39,549 nucleotides of DNA from Pseudomonadota bacterium. GTDB lineage: Bacteria > Pseudomonadota > Gammaproteobacteria > Burkholderiales > Burkholderiaceae_C. Positions 32,241-39,549 of the stretch are shown one piece after another. The stretch spans positions 1 to 39,549 of the forward strand of contig JAFECX010000005.1 in the NCBI GenBank assembly GCA_018241895.1, read 5' to 3'. The position numbers were made by a program, and so were the translations under genes. The first letter of the stretch is position 1; each line of letters begins with the position of its first letter. The notes below the pieces were generated by a model. The model ran no database searches. It was not told where the DNA came from and was given only the letters and a program-made list of their open reading frames with translations.

Positions 32241-33392
32241 ATGTCGGACCTCAGCATCTCTCTGGACGCGCGCAGCCGCGCCCAGCTTCCGGTTCACAGC
32301 TACTTCGACGAGGTCCTGTTCCGCCGCGAACTCGAACTGATCTTCCATGCCTGGCCGCGCTACGTCGGGCACGAACTGCTGGTGCCCGAGGTCGGCGACT
32401 ACCATGTGCTCGAGCAGGAGGGCAAGGGGCGCGCGCTCGTGCGCACCGAGGCGGGCGTCGGGCTCGTCTCCAATGTCTGCCGCCACCGCCAGGCGCTGAT
32501 CCTCGAGGGGCGCGGCCGCAGCAGCGGCAACATCGTCTGCCCGGTGCATCGCTGGACCTACGCGCTCGACGGCAAGCTCGTCGGCGCGCCGCACTTCGAC
32601 GCGGATCCCTGCCTGAACCTGCGCAACTACGCGTTGCAGCGCTGGAACGGGCTGCTGTTCGAGCACGGCAGCCGCGAGTTGCCCAGCGATCTGGCCGGCA
32701 TGCGCGCGGCGGCCGCGCTCGACTTCTCGGGCTACGCCTTCGACCGCGCCATCGTCCACGAGTGCGAGTACAACTGGAAGACCTTCATCGAGGTGTACCT
32801 GGAGGACTATCACGTCGGTCCGTTCCACCCCGGGCTGGGGCACTTCGTGACCTGCGACGACCTCGACTGGCAGTTCGGGCGCCACTGGTCGGTGCAGACG
32901 GTGGGCGTGCGCGAGCGGCTCGCCAAGGCAGGCTCGCCGGTCTACGAGCGCTGGCATCGGGCACTGCGCCAGTACCACGGCGACGAGCCGCCGCGCCACG
33001 GCGCGATCTGGCTCACCTACTACCCGACGACCATGGTCGAGTGGTACCCGCACGTGCTCGTCGTCTCGACGCTGTTTCCGCGCGGCCCGCAGAAGACGCT
33101 CAACCTGGTCGAGTTCTTCTACCCCGAGGAGATCGTGGCCTTCGAGCGCGAGTTCGTCGAGGCGCAGCAGGCGGCGTACATGGAGACCTGCCTCGAGGAC
33201 GACGAGATCGCGCAGCGCATGGACGGCGGGCGTCGCGCGCTGATGGAGCGCGGCGACAACGAGGTCGGCCCCTACCAGAGCCCGATGGAAGACGGCATGC
33301 TGCACTTCCACGAGTGGTACCGGCGCGCGATGGGCCTGGCCGCCGAAGGCGCCATCGACCGAGAACCTGTGAATGAACCGGTGCCGCGATGA
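32241..33392 (+). CDS. Rieske-type ring-hydroxylating oxygenase alpha subunit
   Basis: The 383-residue protein has a Rieske [2Fe-2S] domain (C80-x-H82 in NVCRHRQALI and C100-x2-H103 in IVCPVHRWTYALDG). A catalytic SRPBCC domain follows, with the mononuclear-iron motif EVYLEDYHVGPFH (H191, H196). This is the pattern of aromatic-ring and choline/carnitine-type oxygenase alpha subunits; the substrate cannot be told. No reductase or ferredoxin gene is adjacent, so electrons must come from elsewhere. It is divergent from the xseB-ispA-dxs operon. The last ten residues (REPVNEPVPR) are encoded by the end of a dispersed repeat: the CGA at 33360 stands where two other copies of the repeat have the TGA stop. 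Confidence 0.88.
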   Translation: MSDLSISLDARSRAQLPVHSYFDEVLFRRELELIFHAWPRYVGHELLVPEVGDYHVLEQEGKGRALVRTEAGVGLVSNVCRHRQALILEGRGRSSGNIVCPVHRWTYALDGKLVGAPHFDADPCLNLRNYALQRWNGLLFEHGSRELPSDLAGMRAAAALDFSGYAFDRAIVHECEYNWKTFIEVYLEDYHVGPFHPGLGHFVTCDDLDWQFGRHWSVQTVGVRERLAKAGSPVYERWHRALRQYHGDEPPRHGAIWLTYYPTTMVEWYPHVLVVSTLFPRGPQKTLNLVEFFYPEEIVAFEREFVEAQQAAYMETCLEDDEIAQRMDGGRRALMERGDNEVGPYQSPMEDGMLHFHEWYRRAMGLAAEGAIDREPVNEPVPR

Positions 33393-33440
33393 GTCGCGCG
33401 CGCGCCGCGATGCCATGGGGCGCCAGCACGACCCTGCGGT
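33360..33440 (+). repeat. Dispersed repeat, fragmentary copy 3
   Basis: CGAGAACCTGTGAATGAACC (33360-33379) matches the terminal sequence of the repeat copies at 4672-4836 and 34909-35076 (TGAGAACCTGTGAACGAACC in copy 2), with the first T changed to C. A second block at about 33419-33436 (GGCGCCAGCACGACCCTG) resembles copy 1 (GCGCGCCAGCACGATCCCG). The opposite end was not found, so the copy is truncated or decayed. Confidence 0.6.
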
Positions 33441-33486
33441 GTGGCGCCGCCGCCGCGCGCGCGGCGCCACCGCCTGGAGCAGCGAG

Positions 33487-34326
33487 ATGCCCCACCGTAC
33501 CCTGATCGACGCTGCGACGCTGCTGGCCGCGCTGGCCGGCAGCGAACCGCTGGTGGTGCTCGACTGCCGCTTCGACCTCGCGGACACCGACGCCGGGGAG
33601 CGCGCCTGGCGCGAGCGCCATCTGCCGCGCGCCCAGTACGCCCACCTGGATCGCGACCTCGCGGGCGCGAGAACCGGGCACAACGGCCGCCACCCGCTGC
33701 CCGCGCTGCAGGCCTTCGCCCAGCGCGCCGGCGCCTGGGGCATCGCCCCCGGCGTGCAGGTCGTCACCTACGACGACCAAGGCGGCCCCTACGCGGCACG
33801 TGCCTGGTGGATGCTGCGCTGGCTCGGCCACGAAGCCGCCGCGGTGCTCGATGGCGGCCCGGCTGCCTTTATCGCTGCGGGCGGCCAACTGGTCGCCGCG
33901 CCCCCGCAGGTGCAGGGCCGGCCGCCCTACCCCGTGCACGCGCCCGCCATGCCGGCAATCGATGCCGACGCGCTGCTGGCCGCGCTCGCCACGACGCCCA
34001 TTGTCGACGCGCGCTCGGCCGAGCGCTTTCGCGGCGATGCCGAGCCGCTCGACCCGGTGGCCGGCCACATCCCGGGCGCGCGCCAGCGCTTCTTCCTGGA
34101 CAACCTGCAGGCCGACGGCCGCTTCAAGCCGCCCGACATGCTGCGGCGCGAATTTGCCGCCTACGCCGCGGCGCCGGCGGCCGTCGTGCACCAGTGCGGC
34201 TCGGGCGTCACCGCCTGCCACAACCTGCTCGCCATGGAGCACGCGCAGCTCGCGGGCTCGCGCCTGTACGCCGGCTCGTGGAGCGAGTGGTGCAGCGACC
34301 CCGCGCGGCCCGTGGCGCGCGGTTGA
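33487..34326 (+). CDS. sseA: Two-domain rhodanese-type sulfurtransferase
   Basis: The 279-residue protein has two rhodanese domains, an inactive N-terminal one (VVLDCRFDLADTDAGERAWR) and a catalytic C-terminal one with the cysteine loop QCGSGVTAC (C237). The CGSGVTA loop is that of SseA/thiosulfate or mercaptopyruvate sulfurtransferases. The start at MPHRTLIDAATLLAALAG was chosen because GGAG lies seven bases upstream; an earlier in-frame ATG at 33373 would put 38 unrelated residues in front, encoded within the repeat fragment. It is 94 bases after the Rieske stop on the same strand. Confidence 0.9.
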   Translation: MPHRTLIDAATLLAALAGSEPLVVLDCRFDLADTDAGERAWRERHLPRAQYAHLDRDLAGARTGHNGRHPLPALQAFAQRAGAWGIAPGVQVVTYDDQGGPYAARAWWMLRWLGHEAAAVLDGGPAAFIAAGGQLVAAPPQVQGRPPYPVHAPAMPAIDADALLAALATTPIVDARSAERFRGDAEPLDPVAGHIPGARQRFFLDNLQADGRFKPPDMLRREFAAYAAAPAAVVHQCGSGVTACHNLLAMEHAQLAGSRLYAGSWSEWCSDPARPVARG

Positions 34327-34416
34327 CAGCACGCAGCGCCGCCCTGTAGCGTCAGGCAACACTTCATCCAGCGGATGCGGCCGCCAGGGCCGTGCCCGCC
34401 AACCAGCGGGGTTCAC

Positions 34417-34851
34417 ATGTACAAGCGCATCCTTGTTCCGACCGACGGCTCCGAGATCACCGCCAAGGCCTTGCAGCACGCGATCGCGCTGGCCAAGCTG
34501 AGCGGCGGCGAGCTGTTTGCGCTGTCGGTCAAGGAGCCGTTTCCGTACAGCGCCATCAGCGAGATGCAGCCGGTGCCACCGCAGGAGTTCTACGACGCGC
34601 AGGAGCGCATCGCCGCGCAGCGCGTGGCCGCGGCGGTCGACGCCGCCAAGGCCGAGGGCGTGGGCTGCCATGGCCACACCACCGAGGCGCTGCACCCCTG
34701 GGAGGCGATCCTCGACCACGCGTCGACGCAGAACTGCGACCTCATCGTGATGGCCTCGCACGGACGGCGCGGGGTCGCCGCGCTGCTGCTGGGCAGCGAG
34801 ACACAGCGCGTGCTGATCCACTCCAAGCTGCCGGTGCTGGTGGTGCGCTGA
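34417..34851 (+). CDS. Universal stress protein (UspA family)
   Basis: This is a single-domain Usp of 144 residues starting MYKRILVPTDGSEITAKALQ. The ATP-binding signature G-x2-G-x9-G-S/T is visible in HGRRGVAALLLGSETQ, and it ends in SKLPVLVVR. Such proteins bind ATP and help survival under stress; a specific role cannot be read. It is 90 bases after the sulfurtransferase gene and is followed by a repeat element on the side facing the convergent ZIP transporter. Confidence 0.93.
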   Translation: MYKRILVPTDGSEITAKALQHAIALAKLSGGELFALSVKEPFPYSAISEMQPVPPQEFYDAQERIAAQRVAAAVDAAKAEGVGCHGHTTEALHPWEAILDHASTQNCDLIVMASHGRRGVAALLLGSETQRVLIHSKLPVLVVR

Positions 34852-34908
34852 GCACCCGGCACGCTGCGAGCGCGGGCGCCGGTGCGCGCCGCGGCGCCAA
34901 CCGCCACG

Positions 34909-35076
34909 CTCAGAACCTGTGAACGAATCGCTCGCGCCCGAGCGGCGCGACAGGACGGCCCTGATCAAGGCGCAAAGCGCAGCCCCATCGCGCGACAGGG
35001 CGAGCCTTTGCAACGCCGAGCGGGGGCGTCAGGGCGCGCGTCGAGCGGGCATGAGTGGTTCGTTCACAGGTTCTCA
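34909..35076 (-). repeat. Dispersed repeat, copy 2, ending on the ZIP transporter stop codon
   Basis: On the minus strand it begins TGAGAACCTGTGAACGAACC and ends GATTCGTTCACAGGTTCTGAG less its first base. The outer 15-17 bases are therefore near-perfect inverted repeats. The interior matches copy 1 along its whole length with scattered changes, and the inner CGCGCC-CGAGC-GGCGCG hairpin is conserved. The leading TGA is the stop codon of the transporter gene, exactly as in flgJ. Confidence 0.85.
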
Positions 35077-35850
35077 GTGCACGTGCAGCAGTGCCCGGGC
35101 GCCGGCGACGAGCGCGAGGCCGCCCGCCAGCCAGCCGAGCTGGATCGCCGTCTCGCGCCACGACAGGCGCTGCTGGAGCTGCGGCAGCAGGTCGGCCACG
35201 GCGACGTAGATGAAGCTGCTCGACGCGACGACGAGCAGGTACGGCAGCGTCGCCTGCCACGGTCCGACGAGGAAGTAGCCGGCGATGCCGCCGGCCACCG
35301 CGGCGACACCCGAGAGCATGTTGAACGCCAGCGCACGCCGGCGCGTGAAGCCCGCGTTGAGCAGCACGATGTAGTCGCCCGCCTCCTGCGGGATCTCGTG
35401 CGCCGCGACGGCGAATGCGGTCACGACGCCCAGTGCCGGGTCGGCCAGGAAGGCGGCGGCAATGAGCACGCCGTCGCAGAAGTTGTGCACCCCGTCGCCG
35501 ACCAGCACCGCGAGGCCGCCGCGGCCGGCCTGCGCGGCGTCGAAGTGGCTTGCATGCGCGTGCCCGTCGCCCTCATGGTGGTGCATGTGGCGATAGAGGT
35601 CGGCCTTTTCGAGCAGCCAGAAGAACAGCAGCCCGCCCAGCAGCGTGGCGAACAGCGGCTGTGCACCGGCACCGCTGTCGAACGCCTCGGGCAGCGCGTG
35701 CAGCAGCGAGGTGCCGAGCAGCACGCCCGCCGACAGGCTGACCAGGCTCCTGACGACGCGCCCGAGCACGGCCAGCGTCAGCGTGGCCGCCAGCAGCACC
35801 GACGCCATGCCGCCGATCGCGGTGGCCAGCACGATATAGACGAGGATCAT
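35074..35850 (-). CDS. ZIP-family divalent metal transporter
   Basis: The 258-residue membrane protein has about eight hydrophobic segments and the two ZIP metal-binding helices: GDGVHNFCDGVLIAAAF and AAHEIPQEAGDYIVLL. A His-rich cytoplasmic loop lies before them (HMHHHEGDGHAHASHF, about residues 88-103), as in zinc and other divalent-metal ZIP carriers. It should import metal into the cytoplasm; which metal cannot be told. The stop codon is the first TGA of a dispersed repeat. The start MILVYIVLATAIGGMASVLL is the only sensible one. Confidence 0.93.
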   Translation of the reverse strand: MILVYIVLATAIGGMASVLLAATLTLAVLGRVVRSLVSLSAGVLLGTSLLHALPEAFDSGAGAQPLFATLLGGLLFFWLLEKADLYRHMHHHEGDGHAHASHFDAAQAGRGGLAVLVGDGVHNFCDGVLIAAAFLADPALGVVTAFAVAAHEIPQEAGDYIVLLNAGFTRRRALAFNMLSGVAAVAGGIAGYFLVGPWQATLPYLLVVASSSFIYVAVADLLPQLQQRLSWRETAIQLGWLAGGLALVAGARALLHVH

Positions 35851-35937
35851 CGCGATGCCGCCGCGCGCCGGCGCGTCGGACGTTGTGCGATCGAAGGGTT
35901 CAGCGCCGGCGTGAGGGCATCGGAGGCGCGCAAGCCG

Positions 35938-36822
35938 TCAGCGCACGCCGTGGCTCTCGAACCAGGCCAGGCAGCGCTTGCCGCCGTCCTCGGCCGCGTC
36001 ACGGCGATAGCTCGGGCGATAGTCGGCGTGGAAGGCGTGCGGCGCGCCCGGATAGACGACGATGCGGCTGGCCTTCGCCGCGGCACTGCCTTCGGCCAGC
36101 GCCTTTTCCATCTGCTGCACGCTGTCGGGCGGGATGCCGCTGTCGGCCCCGCCGTACAGGCCGAGCACGGGGGCGTGCAGCGAGCCCGCGATGTCGAGCG
36201 GATTGCGCGGGCGCAACTCGCTGGGCTGCCCGACGAGCGGCCCGTACCAGGCGACGCCGGCCTTGACCGACGGGTTGTGTGCACAGTACAGCCACACGAT
36301 GCGCCCGCCCCAGCAAAAACCGGTGATGCCCAGGCGCGAGACATCGGCGCCCTCGGCCTTCGCCCACGCCACGCAGGCATCGAGGTCTCCCATCACCTGC
36401 CGATCGGGCACCTTGGAGATCACCTCGGAAAGCAGCTTGCCGATCTCGCCGTAGCTCTGCGCGTCGCCCTGGCGCACGAACAGCTCCGGCGCGATGGCGA
36501 AGTAGCCCGCCTTGGCCAGGCGCCGCGCGACGTCGGCGATGTACTCGTGCACGCCGAAGATCTCGCTCACGACCAGCACCACCGGCGCCTGTGCGCGCGC
36601 CTGCGGCGCGGCGCGGTACGCCGGCATCCCGAACCCGCCCACCGGGATCGTGACTTCGCCGACGACGAGGCCGACGCTGTCGGTCTTGATCTCGGTCTGC
36701 GCCACCACCGGCAGCACGGCGGCCGCAAAACCGGTGCCGACCGTGGTGCGCACGAAATCGCGCCGCGAGTACGCAGCGCGCTGCGCGGGCGACGTGAGCG
36801 AGTGGAACTGTTCCTCGAGCAT
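35938..36822 (-). CDS. Tat-exported dienelactone hydrolase-like protein
   Basis: The 294-residue protein begins with a Tat signal (SRRDFVRTTVGTGFAAAVLP, twin Arg at 20-21) ending near VVAQTEIK. The alpha/beta-hydrolase part is of the dienelactone hydrolase family, with the nucleophile Cys170 in GITGFCWGGRIV, Asp227 in YGGADSGIPP and His262 in YPGAPHAFHADY. Family members hydrolyse dienelactone or other esters and lactones; the periplasmic form here probably has a different substrate. An 87-base gap separates it from the transporter downstream. A TACAAT hexamer about 36 bases upstream may be its -10. Confidence 0.9.
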   Translation of the reverse strand: MLEEQFHSLTSPAQRAAYSRRDFVRTTVGTGFAAAVLPVVAQTEIKTDSVGLVVGEVTIPVGGFGMPAYRAAPQARAQAPVVLVVSEIFGVHEYIADVARRLAKAGYFAIAPELFVRQGDAQSYGEIGKLLSEVISKVPDRQVMGDLDACVAWAKAEGADVSRLGITGFCWGGRIVWLYCAHNPSVKAGVAWYGPLVGQPSELRPRNPLDIAGSLHAPVLGLYGGADSGIPPDSVQQMEKALAEGSAAAKASRIVVYPGAPHAFHADYRPSYRRDAAEDGGKRCLAWFESHGVR

Positions 36823-36917
36823 GCGGTGGACCTCGATCGTGGCTGTCTGCGCTGCCGATTGTAGAAACAGCGCGCGCAGCCCCTTCGGTACGGCAGTCCC
36901 TTCGGTACGATCGGCCG
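36823..36917. promoter_or_regulatory. Divergent region between hydrolase and ppx, with direct repeat
   Basis: CCCTTCGGTACG occurs at 36881 and again at 36898, a 17-base period just before the ppx ATG. On the minus strand TACAAT (36863-36858) could be the -10 of the hydrolase gene. The direct repeat could bind a regulator on one face of the helix, or be a simple duplication. Confidence 0.45.
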
Positions 36918-38432
36918 ATGCAAGCGGCGCGCGCGCTCGGCGGTCCCCTGGCGGCAGTGGACATCGGCTCGAACAGCATGCGGCTGGAGATCGGCCAGCT
37001 CGGCGCAGGCGGCACGCCGCACTACCGCCGCGTCGCCTACCTCAAGGACACCGTGCGACTGGGTGCCGGCCTCGACGCCGCCGGCCTGCTCGGCGAGGAG
37101 GCGACGCAGCGCGGGCTGGCCTGCCTGCGGCGCTTCGCGGCGCGACTCGCCGGCTTCGACGCGCGTCGCGTGCGCGCCGTGGCCACGCAGACGCTGCGCG
37201 AGGCGAGGAACCGCGACGCGTTCCTTCTGCGCGCACAGGAGGCGCTGGGCTTTCCCATCGAGGTCATCTCCGGGCGCGAGGAGGCGCGGCTCATCTACGC
37301 CGGCGTGGCGCAACTGCAGCCTGGGCGCCGGCGCCGGCTGGTGGTCGACATCGGCGGGCGCAGCACGGAGCTGATCCTCGGCCGCGGGCGGCGGCCGCGG
37401 GCGGCGGAGTCCTTCGGCATCGGCTGCGTCAACCTGAGCCAGCGCTACTTCGGCGACGGGCGCATCACGGCGCGGGACATGCGCGCCGCACAGGTCGCGG
37501 CCGGTGCCGAGCTCGAGGAGGCGCTGCGCACCTATGCGCCGGGGCAATGGGACGAGGCGCTGGGCGCATCGGGCACCGTCGGCGCCGTCTCGAAGGTGCT
37601 CGTCGCCGCCGGCGTGAGCGACGGACGCATCACACCCGCGGCGCTGCGCTGGTGCATCGAGCGCTGCCTCGAGGCCGGTCAGGTCGACGCGCTCGCGCTG
37701 CCCGGCCTCGAGGCCGATCGCCGCAGTGTGCTGCCGGGCGGACTGGCGATCCTCTACACGCTGGCTGCGCAGTTCGGCATCGAAACGCTGCGCCCGGCCC
37801 GCGGCGCGCTGCGCCACGGCGTGATCGTCGACCTGCACGAGCGCATCGGCGCGCAGCGCCGCCGCCGGCCCGGCGAGCTGCGCGACGCCTCGGTCGCCGC
37901 GCTGCAGTCGCGCTTCCAGGTCGACTGCGCGCAGGCCGCACGCGTGAGCCGGGTCGCGCTCGCCCTGTTCGACGCGGTGCGGCCCGACGCCGATGCGCAG
38001 GCGCGGCGCGAACTGGCCTGGGCCTGCGCGCTGCACGAACTCGGGCTGCTGGTCTCGCACCACGACCACCACCGGCACAGCGCCTACCTGCTCGCGCACG
38101 TCGATGCGCCCGGCTTCTCGCAGAGCCAGCAGCGCCACCTCGCCGATCTCGTGCTCGGCCAGCGCGGCGGGCTGCGCAAGGTCGAGCCGGCGCTGGCCAG
38201 CGCCACCTTCGCCTGGCAGTTGCTGTGCCTGCGCCTGGCGCTCATCGCCTGCCACGCGCGCGACGACGTCGATGGCGCGGCGCTGGCGCTGCGCGCGCGC
38301 GGCCGCGACGCACAGCTCGCCTGGCCGGCGCGCTGGGCCGACACGCACCCGCGCACGTTGTACCTGCTGCAGGAGGAGGCGGCCGCCTGGGCGCGCAACG
38401 GGTCGCTGCGGCTGGTCTTGCCTGCCGGCTGA
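36918..38432 (+). CDS. ppx: Exopolyphosphatase (Ppx/GppA family)
   Basis: Ppx releases phosphate from the end of polyphosphate. The 504-residue protein has the actin-like ATPase fold: phosphate-1 motif AAVDIGSNSMRLEIGQL near the start, then RAVATQTLREARNRDAFL, EVISGREEARLIYAG, and VVDIGGRSTELILGRG. The HD-like C-terminal domain is present (AWACALHELGLLVSHHDHHR, then HSAYLLAHVDAPGFSQSQQR). GppA has the same plan, but Ppx is the better guess given sixA nearby, since ppk, ppx and sixA are often together in Burkholderiales. Confidence 0.93.
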   Translation: MQAARALGGPLAAVDIGSNSMRLEIGQLGAGGTPHYRRVAYLKDTVRLGAGLDAAGLLGEEATQRGLACLRRFAARLAGFDARRVRAVATQTLREARNRDAFLLRAQEALGFPIEVISGREEARLIYAGVAQLQPGRRRRLVVDIGGRSTELILGRGRRPRAAESFGIGCVNLSQRYFGDGRITARDMRAAQVAAGAELEEALRTYAPGQWDEALGASGTVGAVSKVLVAAGVSDGRITPAALRWCIERCLEAGQVDALALPGLEADRRSVLPGGLAILYTLAAQFGIETLRPARGALRHGVIVDLHERIGAQRRRRPGELRDASVAALQSRFQVDCAQAARVSRVALALFDAVRPDADAQARRELAWACALHELGLLVSHHDHHRHSAYLLAHVDAPGFSQSQQRHLADLVLGQRGGLRKVEPALASATFAWQLLCLRLALIACHARDDVDGAALALRARGRDAQLAWPARWADTHPRTLYLLQEEAAAWARNGSLRLVLPAG

Positions 38433-38510
38433 GCCGCGCTGTGCGGCGTCGGCCTGCGCCAGCAGGTACCGGCACAATCGGCCGCACCACGCGTTCAGCC
38501 GAGGTACCCG

Positions 38511-39254
38511 ATGCCGCCGATCGACGCAGACCTGCGCTCCCGCCTCGCCCCGGGCGGCACGCTGCGCGCTGCCATCAACCTGGGCAATCCCCTGCTCGCG
38601 CGCCGCGACGGCGATGGCAGCGTGAGCGGCGTCTCGGTCGACCTCGCGCATGAGCTCGCGGCGCGGCTGGCGACGCCGTTGTCGCTGCACGTCGTCGACA
38701 CCGCCGCGGCGTCGGTGCAGGCGGTGCGCGACGAGGTCGCCGACATCGGCTTCTTCGCCATCGACCCGGCACGCGGGGCCGGACTCGCGTTCACCGCACC
38801 GTACCTGCTGATCGAAGGCGCGTACCTGGTGCGCTACGACTCGCCGCTGACCGCCAACGAGGAGGTCGACCGCGCCGGCACGCGCGTCGTCGTCGGTCGC
38901 GGCAGCGCCTACGACCTGCACCTGACGCGCGCGCTCGGGCGCGCCGAGATCGTGCGCGCGCCCAGTTCGCAGACGGTGGTGCAGACGTTCCTGGAGCAGC
39001 ACCACGACGTCGCCGCCGGCGTGCGTCAGCAGCTCGAAGCCGACGCCGCACGTCACCCGGGGCTGCGCCTGCTGCCCGGGCGCTTCATGGTCATCCAGCA
39101 GGCGATGGGGCTGCCACAGACGCGCGGTGATGTCGCCCGGCGCGCGCTGGCCGACTTCGTCGAGGAGACGAAGGCCGCGGGCTTCGTCGCCGCGGCGCTC
39201 GCGCGGCACGGCGTGCACGGCGCCTCGGTGGCGCCCGCCGCCGATCACAGCTGA
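38511..39254 (+). CDS. Solute-binding-protein-like (family 3) without signal peptide
   Basis: The 247-residue protein has the fold signature of amino-acid-type binding proteins of ABC transporters (SBP family 3): LRAAINLGNPLLARRDGDGS, VSGVSVDLAHELAARLATPL, DIGFFAIDPARGAGLAFTAP, and YLLIEGAYLVRYDSPLT. The ATG has GAGG seven bases upstream. The protein begins directly with MPPIDADLRSRLAPGGTLRA; it has no signal peptide, and no upstream start in the frame could add one. It should therefore be cytoplasmic unless exported by another route. No permease or ATPase genes are adjacent. Its end overlaps the converging sixA gene by ten bases. Confidence 0.82.
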   Translation: MPPIDADLRSRLAPGGTLRAAINLGNPLLARRDGDGSVSGVSVDLAHELAARLATPLSLHVVDTAAASVQAVRDEVADIGFFAIDPARGAGLAFTAPYLLIEGAYLVRYDSPLTANEEVDRAGTRVVVGRGSAYDLHLTRALGRAEIVRAPSSQTVVQTFLEQHHDVAAGVRQQLEADAARHPGLRLLPGRFMVIQQAMGLPQTRGDVARRALADFVEETKAAGFVAAALARHGVHGASVAPAADHS

Positions 39255-39549
39255 TCGGGATCGACCACCGCGCGCAGCACGACCTGCGGCACGCCGGCGC
39301 GTTCGCGCACGCGCAGCCACCACAGGCCCGCCTTGCGCACCGACCAGGGCTGCGACACCCGGGCGACGAGCCGCGCCGCGGCCAGGCCGAGCGTGGGCTG
39401 ATGGCCGACGACGAGCACCGCGCCGCGTGCATCGGGCCAGCGCGCTGCGGCGAGCAGATCGTCGACCGTGCCGCCCGGCGCCAGCGCGTGCACGATGCGC
39501 ACGCGCCGCCCGAGTGCGGCCGCGGTCTGCTGCGCGCGCTCGGCCGGAC
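39245..39549 (-). CDS. sixA: Phosphohistidine phosphatase SixA (5' end outside window)
   Basis: The frame is open to the right edge, so the N-terminus with the RHG motif is missing. The visible part reads PAERAQQTAAAL, GTVDDLLAAARW and VLVVGHQPTLGLAAARLVAR. These are the SixA/histidine-phosphatase landmarks, with the second catalytic His in GHQPTL. A GTG at 39502 is not the real start, since the family sequence continues upstream. SixA removes phosphate from histidine-phosphorylated proteins. It converges with the binding-protein gene. Confidence 0.88.
   Translation of the reverse strand, partial: PAERAQQTAAALGRRVRIVHALAPGGTVDDLLAAARWPDARGAVLVVGHQPTLGLAAARLVARVSQPWSVRKAGLWWLRVRERAGVPQVVLRAVVDPDQL

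Noticed and set aside
33373..33486. N-terminal extension of the sulfurtransferase from an ATG at 33373
   Set aside because: The added 38 residues are encoded by the repeat fragment, overlap the Rieske gene end and show no rhodanese similarity. The ATG at 33487 has a proper ribosome-binding site.

Overview
The window is chromosomal DNA from a flagellated, very GC-rich betaproteobacterium. Burkholderiales are most likely, possibly the Rubrivivax/Leptothrix/Ideonella side of the order. The placement is an inference from four things: the FlhDC master regulator combined with polar-type FlhF/FlhG, the motAB-cheYZ arrangement, the xseB-ispA-dxs isoprenoid operon, and the codon bias. About 70% of the window (roughly 2.2-27.7 kb) is one contiguous flagellar locus. 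The rest is housekeeping and accessory metabolism.

Layout. (1) 1-2223: a PAS-domain signalling protein cut by the left edge, then an EAL/HDOD-type protein. (2) 2242-12154, minus strand: the rod-hook-ring operon flgBCDEFGHIJKL. (3) 12323-13965, plus strand and divergent: flgA, flgM and flgN, closed by a strong terminator. (4) 14121-21065, minus strand: flhB, flhA, flhF, a degenerate flhG-like gene and fliA. (5) 21290-24346: motA, motB, cheY, cheZ. (6) 24409-26521: a membrane-anchored methyltransferase and a degenerate HD-domain protein. (7) 26708-27652: flhD and flhC with a strong terminator. (8) 27937-31910, minus strand: xseB, ispA, dxs, and folE2 downstream. (9) 32241-34851, plus strand: Rieske oxygenase, sulfurtransferase and universal stress protein. 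(10) 35074-36822, minus strand: ZIP metal transporter and a Tat-exported dienelactone hydrolase-like protein. (11) 36918-39549: ppx, a solute-binding-like protein without signal peptide, and the 3' part of sixA.

Regulatory logic. FlhDC should switch on the hook-basal-body and export genes. FliA (sigma-28) is held by FlgM until the hook is complete. FliA-type promoters are visible before flgM, motA and cheY. The motA and cheY promoters lie in the last codons of the preceding gene, so that the sigma-28 -10 element ends in that gene's TAA stop. Two weaker candidates precede flgG and the HD-domain gene.

Most unusual structure. A repeat of about 165 bp with imperfect terminal inverted repeats occurs after flgJ and after the ZIP transporter. 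In both places the TGA at the end of the repeat is the stop codon of the gene. A third, fragmentary copy lies at the end of the Rieske gene. There the equivalent TGA reads CGA, so the protein runs ten residues into the repeat. Other points of interest are a FlhG-like protein without a P-loop, a Gly/Ala/Pro minisatellite inside the FlgJ muramidase domain, a tandemly copied folE2 3' end, and a perfect inverted repeat upstream of flhDC. I saw no tRNA, rRNA, CRISPR array, insertion sequence or phage gene. No gene-free stretch exceeds about 300 bases.
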